A stretch of DNA of 64,000 bases from Gari tellinella (taxonomy: Eukaryota; Mollusca; Bivalvia; Cardiida; Psammobiidae). The notes under the pieces are model-generated. The model saw nothing but the letters and a program-made list of their open reading frames with translations. It made no database searches and was not told the origin of the DNA. This document shows, piece after piece, positions 1 through 11,395 of this stretch; position 1 is the stretch's first letter, and every line of letters begins with the position of its first letter. The position numbers and the translations under genes are program-made. The stretch covers positions 16,852,154 through 16,916,153 of the forward strand of contig OV277874.1 in NCBI GenBank assembly GCA_922989275.2, written 5' to 3'.

Positions 1-586
1 TTCAACCTTACAGTGTCATTTTGACGTAAAAACATGTCTAACAAAGTCGTTTGCTGTTATTTTTCGTCGGCTTCTGTTAAAATTTGGAATTTAATTGATG
101 GTGTTATTGGAAAAGCATTTATATAAGTTTCAAACAGGTTGAATTGTGATCAAATGTTACACGATGAGAATCCAGAGTGTATACAAAAGCCAGTATACCT
201 TTAGAGTTGGCATTGGCACTGAATGAGATAACCTGAAGCGAATTTTATCACTCTGGCTTCCTCCTCCCCAATATATATGAGCCGTGTCATGACAAGGATG
301 TCTTATTTCATCGCGGCGGCTGGCCTTCATCTACTCTGACATCCACAACCACTTTAGGCATTTTATTTAGCAGTATTATATATATGGTATTTAGTAGTGT
401 AGATCAAATCAGATGCAAATTCTGTGATGACAACGGGGCTTGATCTGTACAATGATGCAATGCAATAAGGCCAGTTTTGTCATGGCACGGCTCATATAGG
501 AGATCAAAGATTAGCGATACAGGTTCAGTTTGGTCTTCGTCTTTATGCTTATTCTTGTTGTTGCTGTAAGCTGACTTTGTCTACAG
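1..586. other. MCCC2-locus intron with an inverted-repeat element
   Basis: No exon was recognised here; by position this is intron upstream of the first visible MCCC2 block. At 272-296 and 478-500 are inverted copies of a motif containing TATGAGCCGTG and CATGACAA, which bound a MITE-like segment of about 230 bp. No target duplication could be fixed. Confidence 0.45.
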
Positions 587-651
587 GTGAAGGCAGCCAT
601 CAGCGAGCAAGTGTCGGCTGAGGAGCTGGGTGGGGTAGATATACACTGCAG
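587..651 (+). CDS. MCCC2: MCCC2 exon block 1
   Basis: Acceptor ctacag, then VKAAISEQVSAEELGGVDIHC, ending in phase 2 with AG before the donor gtacag. The donor hexamer coincides with the end of a family B MITE (TACAGTGGA). Confidence 0.85.
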
Positions 652-1425
652 GTACAGTGGATAAAGGGTGTTAGTCTTCCCCAATAAACGCGTTTGCGCT
701 AATAGTGCGTACTTTCGGAAGTATCACACTTCCTTCTTTGGCCAAGGAAGTATGATACCTCCGAAAATTACACAGGTAAAATCTTTACCACTTTGAATGA
801 TAACAAAATGAATCATCCAGAGCATTGACGACGCATTGAAACGACCTTTTCAGTTGTTTTATTCGTTAGCATGGACGGGAAGTCCTTCGACAAATCAGGA
901 GAGGAGATGACGAAGGAAATGTGGTACTTCAGAAAATTACACATTGTTGGAATAAAATATAAGGGATCTGAGTAATTGACTTCAAATGTTAACCATTTCG
1001 GTGCCGATGTTGCAAACAAATCGAAGTTGCAAACAGTAATGATCAGAATCCCAACTGTTTGACCCTCAAATCGATATCTCTTAAGTCATACTACCTTAAA
1101 AACTAACTTTAAAACAACTGAATACTAGCCAGTAGTACTGACTAAGTAGATGACAGATCTCCGAAAATTACACCAGGTCAATAACAGCTCAGAGTCATGA
1201 AAAACTCAACTGAATAACTTTAAAACTTTCTTGCAGTCAGACAGATTGTTTTTAAGCGACAGATACTACAGGATCTTCTTCACTGTAGGGCAGAATATTG
1301 TTAAACGGAAACATTGCATTCTGCTCTGTCGGATAGGTTGTTCTTCAACAGAAAAATAGCGTATTCTACTGTCAAACGGAAAACTAGCGTCTTGTCCACT
1401 GTATAACAGAATGGTGTGTTTATAA

Positions 1426-1525
1426 GATATCGGGCGTGGTGGACTATTATGCGGAGGACGATGCAGATGTCATACACATGGCGAGAAATTCTATCAAAAA
1501 CATCAACTATACAAAGGACCCAAAG
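1426..1525 (+). pseudogene. MCCC2: MCCC2 exon block 2, both splice sites altered
   Basis: Encodes SGVVDYYAEDDADVIHMA and continues to NYTKDPK. Phase with the neighbouring blocks requires a start at 1426 and an end at 1525. There the flanking dinucleotides are AA (not AG) and TT (not GT), each one base from canonical. Fragments of family B MITE ends lie just upstream (1275-1290 and 1392-1402). Confidence 0.75.
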
Positions 1526-2744
1526 TTTAACCGAATGAAGCATTAGCAAATAGTTTAGACCAAGGTATGAAATGAAGCTCTTCCACTTAGGTAGCATTGT
1601 TATTTAATTGTTTTAGCAGGACAAATACGTAAAATTCTATTCAAATTCCTACACACTGACAAGGAAAACTTCATTATATTTATTATAAGGTATTTACATG
1701 TATAGTTATTAGATGTTCTTGCGAAGACGAAGACCTATACATTTGTGATAAAATAAATGAGCCGGTTATGCTTTTAAGGCTACCTAAAGTTTAATTTTTT
1801 CTTTCTTTCGTCGCTTACAGATGGCCATCCGTTGTTAAGGTTTAAGAACCCTAATGAGATCAGGCCAATAGTGGTCAATATCGGTATTCGTCAGGTAGCG
1901 ATCGACCATTCTCGTCAACTGTCAGCTCGTTCCGAACTATGCTTATAAAATTCGATCTCGGTTTCTGTCGTTGAAAATCGAACCGAATCGATCTTCAATA
2001 TTAAAAAGTGGTCAGGAAGTCCTTTTTAATAAGGTCGACACTATAACTGCCGAACTTTCGAAACGAGTGTCAAACAGTTGGGATCCTGATGAAACGTCTG
2101 ATCAGGACTCAAAATGTTTTCAAATGCGTGTTGTCGTTACCAGTGAATGAATTAAGTAGATATAGAGGATATTGTATGAGTGCTCATTATTTATCATTTT
2201 TAATAAACGAGTTGACTAAAATGATATGACGCGAGCCTTGGCGAGCGTCATATTCATTTTAGTCAACGAGTTTATTAAAAATGATAAATAATGAACACGA
2301 ATGTGATATTCTATTTATCACATTACAAGTTCAAGCACCTATTAAATTGTTTTGAAGCCGTAGTTTGTAGACCCTACGCTATATAGATTTTCCGCCAAAC
2401 GTTACGTTGTTTACGTTAACGTCATAGTAAATGACGTCATTTGGCACCCCGCTGCATGCAGCGCTTATGGACGAACAAGTTAGGCCGGAGCCCAAAAAAC
2501 GATATTCCACTAGTGGATTACGATATTTATACAATCGCTTTATGCAACTCCCAGACCGCAAATTATGTGATAAACACTGTTCTGTGTTTAGACCACCCTT
2601 GTATATCTATAACACATTATTCCAGCAAAAACATATGGAAAGTTCATTACTAGACCAAGGCATACATTGTTTAAACACGTCCAGTGAATCTGATTTGTTT
2701 GAGTACATCATAGTTAAATATTACCTTTGCAGTTAAGGAGGTTT

Positions 2745-3107
2745 TACTGCGTTCCCTCTCTACAACGACATCCAATGGGAGACAATAATTATGTGCGTTG
2801 TTCGGAGGGAGTCGTTATAGGGAGGGAATTTGGTTTACATTTGCAAACAGCTTGAATCCAGATCAGACGCCGCGTAAAGCGGCGTCTGATCTGGATTCAA
2901 TCTGTTTGTCACTCGCCATTAAAGGTTCTTTCTGTCAAAATGGGCATTATGTAATTTTGAAAAGAGCAGCAGACGACAATTTTAAGCGGACGATGTTGCA
3001 GCCGTGAATAGTGTAGACATAATTGTCCTTTTATGGAACAGCGGGAAGGGTCGTTGTAAGGAGGGAGTCGTTGTTGGGAGGGCCGTTGTAGAGAGGGAAC
3101 ACTGTAC
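2745..3107. mobile_element. Family A MITE, about 360 bp
   Basis: Ends are GTTCCCTCTCTACAACGAC and its inverted counterpart GTTGTAGAGAGGGAACACTG. The centre holds the palindrome CCAGATCAGACGCCGCGTAA and its mirror. Near-full copies lie at 13788-14149, 48737-49095 and 61331-61688. Confidence 0.75.
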
Positions 3108-3865
3108 AAGTCTTTATTGTATTGCATGATCCAAACTGTTCGGAATGGGAGTAATTGTTTTAAAAATCTGGCATCAACACTTTCATTTGTAAATAATAAT
3201 GTATTTCCTACTGCAGCTACTAATCAGTTGAAACGAACATCGCACACCATTTTCCTTCAAATACAGCATGATTGAGCAACGCCCGTGTGGTGTTCCATGG
3301 AGGGTATCATTTAGGATCTGTCCATCAACGAATGATCCGTTCCATACGATGGCACAAATGTGACAATCAGACACTACCTGTCTCTTGTACCTCAGTCTGC
3401 TTCAGTTCACAGCAATTCTAATGCGTATCTCCGTTCATTCCCTACGGTGCATACTGCTGCTATAACTGTCCATCCTGACTGAGCAAGCAATACTTCAATG
3501 TGAGCCAGCTATGCTTGCCAACCACTTTCTTTGCGCATTTTTATATCTATATGCACTTGTTCCTCTTCATTACAGGGGCGTCTGGTATCTTTTTTTACAT
3601 TGGACTACCAGTTCAACCATAGCAATGCAATATAAGAAGATACAGGTTTGAGTTAATGAAGTTGCGGAATATAATGATTTAATTATTATGTACAATCCTT
3701 TTTTGTTGAAAAAGTGACAATTAGTTTGATCAAGGAATAAGGCAGTTTGGGACCAGATCAGACGCCGAGTAACTCGGCTCCAAACTGTTTGCAATAGACA
3801 TCTGTCGTACGAATATTTACGCATGTATATGGGAAATAATAACGTGCTACTCCCTATACTTACAG

Positions 3866-3961
3866 GTAACAGTTGTCGCCCCTGAAGAGCCCCTTTTCCC
3901 AGCAGATGATTTATATGGTATTGTAGGAGACGACCTGAAGAAGACGTTTGATATGAGAGAG
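3866..3961 (+). CDS. MCCC2: MCCC2 exon block 3
   Basis: 32 codons in phase 0 between tacag and gtcagt. They contain [15 protein letters not shown] and end in FDMRE. Confidence 0.88.
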
Positions 3962-4088
3962 GTCAGTATAATGTGACTTGGTATTTACATTACAAATCAG
4001 ACTAATATTTTTATTTGATATATACACGAGATACGGTAATGAAATAGCTAACTGATTGTCAGCGGCTGATGTCATATTGAATAATTAA

Positions 4089-4237
4089 CCCTTTGCCTGC
4101 TGATCGCGTTACGCGGCGTCTGATCTGGATTCAAACTGTTTGACACTCATCTTTCGGTTTCTTTACTTAAAAAATGTATCAATCTAAATTTAACAAATTT
4201 GCAGACGACAATTTCGAAGCAGACCGCAGGATAAGGG
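4089..4237. mobile_element. Family D MITE, TTAACCC-type, truncated
   Basis: Starts with TTAA then CCCTTTGCCTGC, contains half of the shared GATC palindrome followed by GCAGACGACAATTT, and ends GGGTTAC. The right TTAA is degenerate. Confidence 0.55.
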
Positions 4238-4285
4238 TTACAAATATTTATCTTTTTCCTGTGTTTCTTTGTGCGTTTATTACAG

Positions 4286-4358
4286 GTGATCGCAAGGCTA
4301 GTAGATGGCAGCAAGTTTGACGAGTTCTAACCATTATATGGGAAAACTCTAGTGACAG
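4286..4358 (+). pseudogene. MCCC2: MCCC2 exon block 4 with premature stop
   Basis: Begins VIARLVDGSKFDEF after tacag. TAA at 4328-4330 occupies the position where the family has lysine (EFKAFYG in human). The frame then continues as PLYGKTLVTG to a normal donor in phase 1. Confidence 0.85.
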
Positions 4359-4808
4359 GTCAGTACCCACTATGTTTGTGTATCCTTTCCTTGCTATGCT
4401 CCGTTAGCAAGATAAACTGAAATATTGCAGCGCCATAATTATGATAAGTCTATATAATGCGGTTCTGTAAATTTAAAACTAAATCAATAAATCAATATAC
4501 TGAAGTACAAATTGCATATCCATTCAAGTTCCAAATAACCTCTCTGATAATTGTCTTTACCATTTCAACGCCGACATAACAAATTTTAGACTTTACAAAA
4601 CAGTTTTGATCCGGATCAGAAGAGGAAGCCAAACTGGTTGACACTCGTATCGATATTACTTACTTCGTGCTATCTTATACCTATCTTTGAAACGATGTTA
4701 CTGACAACAATATTGAAGCAGAGAACATTAAAGTAGTTAAAAGGAGAAAGTTCACAAGTAATTTTGCGATGAAATGGGTAGAAAGAAGTTTCCCTAAAGA
4801 AGGCATTG

Positions 4809-5034
4809 TTTTCTTTCCCCATTACCCTATAGCCTGTTTGTAGTTTTGAAAACAAGTAACTACTAAAAGCAGATTAAAAAAAAGTAAAGCAGAGTGCGCC
4901 TGCTTTAAAATAAATTAATATTTTTTATGGTTCATATTCATATTTATGTAAATTTGTGTAAATTTTGCTTAATGGATGAATAAACTAGAGATGTAAAAAG
5001 GCGAATTAGTGGGTTAATTGTCAGTCTTGAACAG
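4809..5034. mobile_element. Family C MITE copy, degenerate
   Basis: Contains CCTGTTTGTAG, AAGCAGATT, AGTAAAGCAGAGTGCGCC and CATATTCATATTT in the order seen in the clean copies at 41944-42163 and 62760-63002. It ends GTGGGTTAATTG. Confidence 0.5.
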
Positions 5035-5081
5035 GTTTCGTTTAGCTCAATGACTCTTTAAAATTAGTTTTAATTGTTTAT

Positions 5082-5158
5082 GCTTTGCAAGACTCTGGGG
5101 CTATCCCGTTGGCGTCATAGGCAACTGCGGAGTTTTGTTCTCAGATTCCACACTAAAG
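5082..5158 (+). pseudogene. MCCC2: MCCC2 exon block 5 with altered acceptor
   Basis: Reads GFARLWGYPVGVIGNCGVLF and on to STLK, with a normal donor gtaaat. Phase requires a start at 5082, preceded by ...tgtttat, so the acceptor AG is AT. The nearest AG (5090-5091) would delete three conserved residues and break the frame. Confidence 0.8.
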
Positions 5159-5606
5159 GTAAATCTAACCTATTGCAACATTTCCCCATAGCTTGTTTAA
5201 AGTGTTTTATGCAAGGATTGTTGTCCACTTCCAACGTTTAACCTATTCTTAATAATAATGTCTCAGATTTTAAGAAAGGTGGTCACTTAAAGTCATCTGA
5301 AAGTAATACAGAATACTTCTTCGGATACGTCCTTTCCTTTTTAACTCATTGTAGATCTACCTAGTGTCATATAAATAAGACATGTCCAGATAGTAAAGAT
5401 TCAACTCAGACGCCGAATCATGCGGCGTTTAATCTGAGTTTATACTGTTTTGCTAACATCTATTTCTATAAAAACTAAATGAATATGAAAAGGTAGAATA
5501 AGCCCTTATATGCATACTTGACTCACCCAATATATAGGCAAGAACGAAGTATTGGCATCCATTTGGTTAATTAATCTTCTGCAACGAATGTATGGTAACT
5601 GATGCA

Positions 5607-5614
5607 GGTGAGAC
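5607..5614. repeat. Target-site duplication, left copy
   Basis: GGTGAGAC, identical to 11388-11395, flanking the fold-back element. Confidence 0.75.
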
Positions 5615-6098
5615 CATAGGGGTCCGTAACGCTTTCTAGTTTCTACACACTATATATATACTAACAAGGGGTGCAACTCTCTGACTGGACATTCGTACAC
5701 CACAAGTATAAAAAAGTCTGTAACTCTATCAATTTACATGGTATACTCATAATTCGTTCGACTATTGAAAGCTAAGACATGTGTCTACTAATTTAATACA
5801 CTCTTCTAAACATTTCTTATGCATTTCGCCAATTCCAAGAACAATTTTCTCCAAAGCTGACGTCTTTTTTTGAATCTCGACTGACGCTCGTTCACCCGGG
5901 TCTCACTATATCACAGCGATAACCTGGTGATGTACAGTTCAAAACATGGCATGATTCAATAAAACGACCCAAGTCTATCACTAACCTTCGGGTTGTAAGT
6001 CCTCAGCGTCAAAGTGGTGTTGTAAAATGAGCGATATTTCCGAGTTACTTTCACTTCGTCGAGGAGTAGCTATTTTGCCTGAAGAGTTACAAGTGCGG

Positions 6099-6165
6099 TA
6101 GTCTGGTACCCTGTCTCCTATTAACTCCGATATATGAAATAATCAAACATCCGGCAACCTGACTA
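6099..6165. mobile_element. 67-bp micro-MITE with 9-bp duplication
   Basis: Starts TAGTCTGGTACCC and ends GGCAACCTGACTA. It is flanked by CAAGTGCGG at 6090-6098 and 6166-6174. The other arm of the fold-back lacks it, giving a pre-insertion site within this window. A sibling lies at 47267-47344. Confidence 0.85.
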
Positions 6166-6399
6166 CAAGTGCGGTGGAACAAATTACCCCAAACCATAAA
6201 ACCCCTACAAACCACAAAACACAGAAAACCCTACATTGGGGGTATTTTACTGCCGCAACCCCCACTAGAACAATAACTGTTGTTTTTTGAAGGTGAAATA
6301 TGTGCATATAATGCAAAATTATTAAGTTTCTACACTATTGTACCTATATAAAATAATTACTTGATAATGGGATATTTCAATTACCCCGCAATACTCGTA

Positions 6400-7740
6400 G
6401 ACTTGAACACAATGATTGCAAATACCAATACATGTAGAGAAACTCTTGAGAGAACTAAAACCTGACAAATCACTGGTCCAGACAATTTACAGCCAACGTT
6501 TCTCAAACAACTAAGTAAAGAACTGTCAACACACTTGATTTGATTTGTTATGATTTTTTACGTCGCTTTTAACAGTATTTCAGTCATATCGCGACGTCCA
6601 GCTAATTACAGGTGGAGGAACCCCAGAAGCCCTTTATGCACTGTTTCAGACACAAGTCGGCAACTGGGTAGAACCACTGACCTTCCGCAAGCAAGCTGGA
6701 AGGCTTCCCCACATGAAAAATCCGAACGACCCTACTGGGATTCGAACTCACAGCAGTGAGGAGCTTAGTGATTTTAGTCAGTCAACATACTTGAGTACTT
6801 TATTCGAAGCATCGTTTATAAAGAAGTAACAATCAATGGAATATGATCAAACTGGCATGACGTCACTTCAGGCATCCCGCAAGGATATGTGATTGGACTC
6901 CTCATGATCATAATATACATAAATGATCTTTCTGACAATGTTAAATCAACAATATACTTATATGTAGACGACACAAATATATTCAATATTATCAAATCCC
7001 CAGAAGACAAAGCAACAATCCAACATGACCTATCACAATGGACTAAAAATACACACACAAAAGTGCAAAAGTATGCATATTGGAAAGAAAAATCCAGATA
7101 TAAATTTCTCATACGAGCTAATGGGTTTCACATTGGAACATACAGAAGAAGAATTCAGAAGAAGAAAATGACACAAGGGTAATAATAGATAACAAATTAA
7201 ACTTTGATTAACACATTGCAGAAAAAGTAAAAATAAAAACACAAAAAACATATGAGTGCAATAATTCGGCGAAATTTCCATCATCTTGGTGAGAAAATTT
7301 TCTCTCAATTATACGAATAAATACGAAAGACTCAAGCAGGAAACGCAACACAAACAATACACCCACCTCTCAAGCAGAACACACACAGCCACACCATAAC
7401 AAACACAAACATACACACACGCAATCCCACTCCCTCATCTACACACTAAATAGAAAACAACACGCAAGACAAACATAAAGCAAAGTGAATATAGGAGCCC
7501 GCCTTGGCAACCTTAGTCAGAATGCATTTTAAGAAAGCAGGAAACTTTCTAAAACAGAGAGAAGATCAAACAATAAGAACTTCAATAAGGGGAAATCATA
7601 AAAAGTCATACTCACAAAGTGCAAGGTTAGATATCAGAAAATACAGCTTTGGTATAAGAACAGCAAACATTTGGAACAGCTTAACAGAAGAGGTGGTAAA
7701 TACAAAAACACTCAACTCATTCAAAAATAGATAAGATAAC
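6400..7740 (+). pseudogene. CR1/jockey-like reverse transcriptase remnant, left arm
   Basis: Short in-frame stretches of a non-LTR reverse transcriptase separated by stops. About 6440-6530 encodes a LKPDKS..GPDNLQP-type block. About 6840-7110 encodes GIPQGYVIG, IIYINDLSDNVKS and YVDDTNIF (catalytic motif Y-x-D-D). About 7640-7734 encodes the C-terminal RTANIWNSLTEEVV block typical of CR1-like elements. No intact frame exceeds 100 codons. It mirrors the minus-strand copy at 8830-10760. Confidence 0.75.
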
Positions 7741-8820
7741 TACTGGAAAATACAACTTCATGTATAAGGCCAATATAAGAACCGAAATCTAAAACAAAAA
7801 TACTAAAGTACTAAGTGCACAAAAAGAAGAGTCCAGGATAGAGGAACCTTAGCTGGAAATCAACGCTAAGTAACGCTAAGTAAGTATAAGGTTATATTCG
7901 GGATGATCGCCAAATTAGTTTGGAATCAGACAACAATTTAGCACGGAAATGTGTCATTTCCTGGAAACCAAAAATCATTTTACTCCTCTATGACGCTTAA
8001 AAAGATTTTAATGACACGAAAATGGAACTGTCAATGTCTAAATCTTTAAAACCTTACCTTCCTAACACACTGTATATGTCAATCCCCTTCCTCTTCCAAC
8101 GTGTTCAGCATCGGCCGAAGTTATTCCACTACAAACCACAATGATGTTCACATCTCGACATAAACAAACCCTTCAGACCTCTTTACTTATGTTTATCAAG
8201 CACCACACACTAAAACATGAATGACTTTCTTCACCGGTAACACTTTGACAGTCTTTAAAACGCAGCGGTATGCTTCTGTCCATATGGGGCTGAATTTGAC
8301 TATTTTCGTTGCATCCATCAACGGGAAAAGGTATGCGGGTATATTTTTATGCCCCTTGCAAAATGTCTTCCTGCATTCTAACAAATATTTTTTACCCTTC
8401 CAAGTTATCGAGCAGCTCGGTGTCTGATCTGGATTCAAGTTAGTTGTACGTTAAAGACTAATGTCAGTTCAGTTGCAAAAGCAGTACAGTGTACATAGAA
8501 CTGCATGCGGGGAATGAGTGAATTTGTATGATTGTTAATCTCTTTCGCCTCTGACGGCGTATAAAAGAATAATTTGCTTCCAGATCAGATGCTGAAAATC
8601 TCTGCTTTTGAATTAGAATGAAAGCTGTTATGAAGGTAAGGTTTTAAAATTTTCGACAGCGAGAGAGTTGAAGGATTAACACACATGGCAAGGTGAACAG
8701 ACGTTGCTAGGATGAAGTGTATGGTTAGCAACAGGGATACCTCCCACAAGAAAAATAAATTACAAAACAGAAACTTATTTTGGTGATCACCCCGATTATG
8801 ACCTTATATAGCTACAACAG
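7741..8820. other. Spacer of the fold-back element
   Basis: Holds the retroelement 3' side, ending in short AAGT-rich repeats near 7870-7885, then unique AT-rich sequence. GGTGTCTGATCTGGATTCAA at 8418-8437 is half of the shared palindrome. No gene recognised. Confidence 0.4.
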
Positions 8821-8829
8821 TCTTTTAAT

Positions 8830-10760
8830 ATGTATACTTTTGCACTTTTGGGGGTGTAGTTTTAGTAGCTATTTATCTGTCCAATATGATATTTTGTGTA
8901 GGTCATTTTGTAGTGTTTCTTTGTCTTCTGGGGAATTGATGATATTGAATATTTTTTTGTCGTCTGCAAATAAGTATATTGTTGATTTAACATTGTCAGA
9001 AAGATCATTTATGTATATTATGAACACGAGGGGTCCAATCACATATCCTTGTGGGGTTCCTGAAGGGACTTTATGCCAGTTTGACACGATTCCATTGATT
9101 GTTACTGTTTATGTCCTCCAGGATAAAAACTATCTTGTCAATTCAACCATATTTTTTCCAATTCCATACGACTCTAGCTTACTTATTAGTCTATTGTGGG
9201 ACACTGTGTCGAAGGTCTTTTGGAAATTCATGTATACACAGTCAATCCCGTCTCCAGTGTTGATTGCTTCTGTCCCTTTGTCCATAACATTTAACAGTTG
9301 GAGCGCCGTGGATCTCCCAGCCATTAAACCATACTGCTTGTCCGTGAAGAGATCTGATTACTGTCATGTGCTCTATGATGAGGTTTCTGACTTTTTTCTC
9401 CATTGCTTTGCAAATGACCGATGTGAGACTGACTGGTCTGTAGTTTCCTGGATTTGATTTTGTATCCTTTTTATAAATTGCACTGACTTTGTTTTTTTTT
9501 CTAATCAATAGGGGTGTCCTTCTTTATTATGGATTCTTCGAAAATGATATTCAATGGTATTGACAGTTCTTTGACAGTTCTTTGCTTAGTTGTTTGAGAA
9601 AAGTTGGGTGTAAATTGTCTGCACCGGTTGATTTGTCAAGAGTTTCTCTACATGCATTAGTGATATTTCAATTTCTGTCCATGGCGTCTTTGTGTCTCTA
9701 TTTGGCAATTTGGGTATTTCACCAGGTGCTTCCTTTGATAAAACACTACTAAAGAGAAATCGGCGATGATGTTCGCCTTTTCCCCTATTCATTAGTCTTT
9801 GTCGACTTATGGTCTGCTGTTTTTTTCTCAGTTCATTGATGCCAGTCTTGGTTTTACTCTTCGAGTTTATATATTGCCAAACTCGCTTCAAAATGGATTG
9901 GTCTTAGATTCTGCTGCTAATTTATTTTCATATCTCTTTCTAGTTTGTCTGACAAGTTTTGTGACTTTATTCCGTGCTCTGTTATATAGTTTCCTGTCTT
10001 TCTCTTTTTTGTTCGGATGAAGCGTCTTTAAGGTGTCGGCCTGGTCTTGCAAGTAGTACCTTGTGAAACATAGTGAATGTGTTGAAGGTGAAAGTTGTTT
10101 ACCTTTATTTTGACAGTGACCTTAGAAAATCATCGATAGCAAAAATGTATTTGCCGATGTTATAGGTTGACTGGTATCAATCAACAGGGAAATGTCTATA
10201 GAATTGAAGGGTATGTCTTTTATAGCTAAGATCCTGTTTTTGAGGGAGCTGTTGACTCTGAAAGTTAGGCATTTTACTATAGATTATATAGGGCGAAAGT
10301 AGACCAGGCCTACACCTTAAAGAGTGTTTTTCATTTTGATCATCTAGGATGTCTTTTTCCAGTGGCATGGTATTTGTTTTTTGTTATTCTTAATTTTGAT
10401 CAGTGGTGGATATTTATTTTGTAGGGTTTGTAGTAGGTTTCTCTCGGTTTTTGTTTTGTTTGTGTACAGCAGATGAAGTCAAAAAGAATTACACAGTGGT
10501 CACTCTTGCCCAGGGAACTTTGATAGTCAGTATTTTGCTATGTTGTTTTCATCTTCAGTTAGAAAAAGTTCAAGCATGTTGGGAGTGTATGTTCCCCTCC
10601 ATCTGGTTAGTCTGTCTACTATTTGGAATAGACAGTTTTTTTTAATACATTCAACGAACTTGTTTCCCTCAGATTTTTCCGCGGTATTGCGGGGTAATTG
10701 AAATCTCCCATTATCATGTAATTATTTTATATAGGTACAATAGTGTAGAAACTTAATAAT
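8830..10760 (-). pseudogene. CR1/jockey-like endonuclease and reverse transcriptase remnant, right arm
   Basis: Read on the minus strand from 10760 down. The end of an AP-endonuclease domain (KLLSFYTIV, then MIMGDFNYPAI near 10700) is followed by reverse transcriptase blocks: NYRPVSLTSVICKAMEKKV (about 9450), FQKTFDTVSHNRL (about 9220), SGTPQGYVIGPLVFIIYIND (about 9050) and FADDKKIF (about 8965). Frameshifts and stops separate the blocks. The 225-codon plus-strand frame at 8780-9457 is antisense to this remnant. Confidence 0.8.
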
Positions 10761-10928
10761 TTTGCATTATATGCACATATTTCACCTTCAAAAAACAACA
10801 GTTATTGTTCTGGTGGGGGTTGCGGCAGTAAAATACCCCCAATGTAGGGTTTTCTGTGTTTTGTGGTTTGTAGGGGTTTTATGGTTTGGGGTAATTTGTT
10901 CCACCGCACTTGTAACTCTTCAGGCAAA

Positions 10929-11240
10929 ATGGCTACTCCTCGACGAAGTGAAAATAACTCGGAAATATCGCTCATTTTACAACACCACTTTGACGCTGAG
11001 GACTTAAAACCCGAAGGTTAGTGATAGACTTGGGTCGTTTTATTGAATCATGCCATGTTTTGAACTGTACATCACCAGGTTATCGCTGTGATATAGTGAG
11101 ACCCGGGTGAACGAGCGTCAGTCGAGATTCAAAAAATGACGTCAGCTTTGGAGAAAATTGTTCTTGGAATTGGCGAAATGCATAAGAAATGTTTAGAAGA
11201 GTGTATTAAATTAGTAGACACATGTCTTAGCTTTCAATAG
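10929..11240 (+). other. Small reading frames in the right terminal repeat
   Basis: At 10929 a frame begins MATPRRSENNSEISLILQHH and runs 30 codons to TAG, with a possible donor GTTAGTG at its end. At 11136 a second frame begins MTSALEKIVLGIGEMHKKCL and runs to TAG at about 11240. They point outward, opposite to the retroelement. In the left arm the first ATG reads ATA. These could be remnants of transposon-encoded exons; I do not recognise them. Confidence 0.3.
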
Positions 11241-11387
11241 TCGAACGAATTATGAGTATACCATGTAGATTGATAGAGTTACAGACTTTTTTATACTTGT
11301 GGTGTACGAATGTCCAGTCAGAGAGTTGCACCCATTGTTAGTATATATATAGTGTGTAGAAACTAGAAAGCGTTACGGACCCCTATG

Positions 11388-11395
11388 GGTGAGAC
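11388..11395. repeat. Target-site duplication, right copy
   Basis: GGTGAGAC, identical to 5607-5614. Confidence 0.75.

Larger units (their letters stand above)
652..3865. other. MCCC2 introns with MITE fragments
   Basis: Apart from exon block 2 this is intron. At 652-700 is one end of a family B MITE. At 2180-2298 is a palindrome whose arms run from CATTATTTATC to ATGATAAATAATG around a spacer containing GACGCGAGCCTTGGCGAGCGTC. Family A MITE follows at 2745-3107. Confidence 0.5.
5615..11387. mobile_element. 5.77-kb fold-back element with 8-bp target duplication
   Basis: Both ends read CATAGGGGTCCGTAACGC inward and are bracketed by GGTGAGAC (5607-5614 and 11388-11395). Inverted similarity runs at least 5615-6400 against 10690-11387, then continues patchily to about 8820 from the right. 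Each arm carries a degraded non-LTR retroelement (endonuclease tail and reverse transcriptase) with its 5' side facing outward. The left arm lacks about 1 kb present in the right arm (about 9665-10690). An 8-bp duplication and a CA-start terminus fit hAT, P or KDZ-type transposons; no transposase was recognised. It lies in the intron between MCCC2 blocks 5 and 6. Confidence 0.75.

Noticed and set aside
8780..9457. 225-codon open frame on the plus strand
   Set aside because: It is antisense to the reverse transcriptase remnant; the minus strand carries recognisable motifs (NYRPVSLTSV, FADD).
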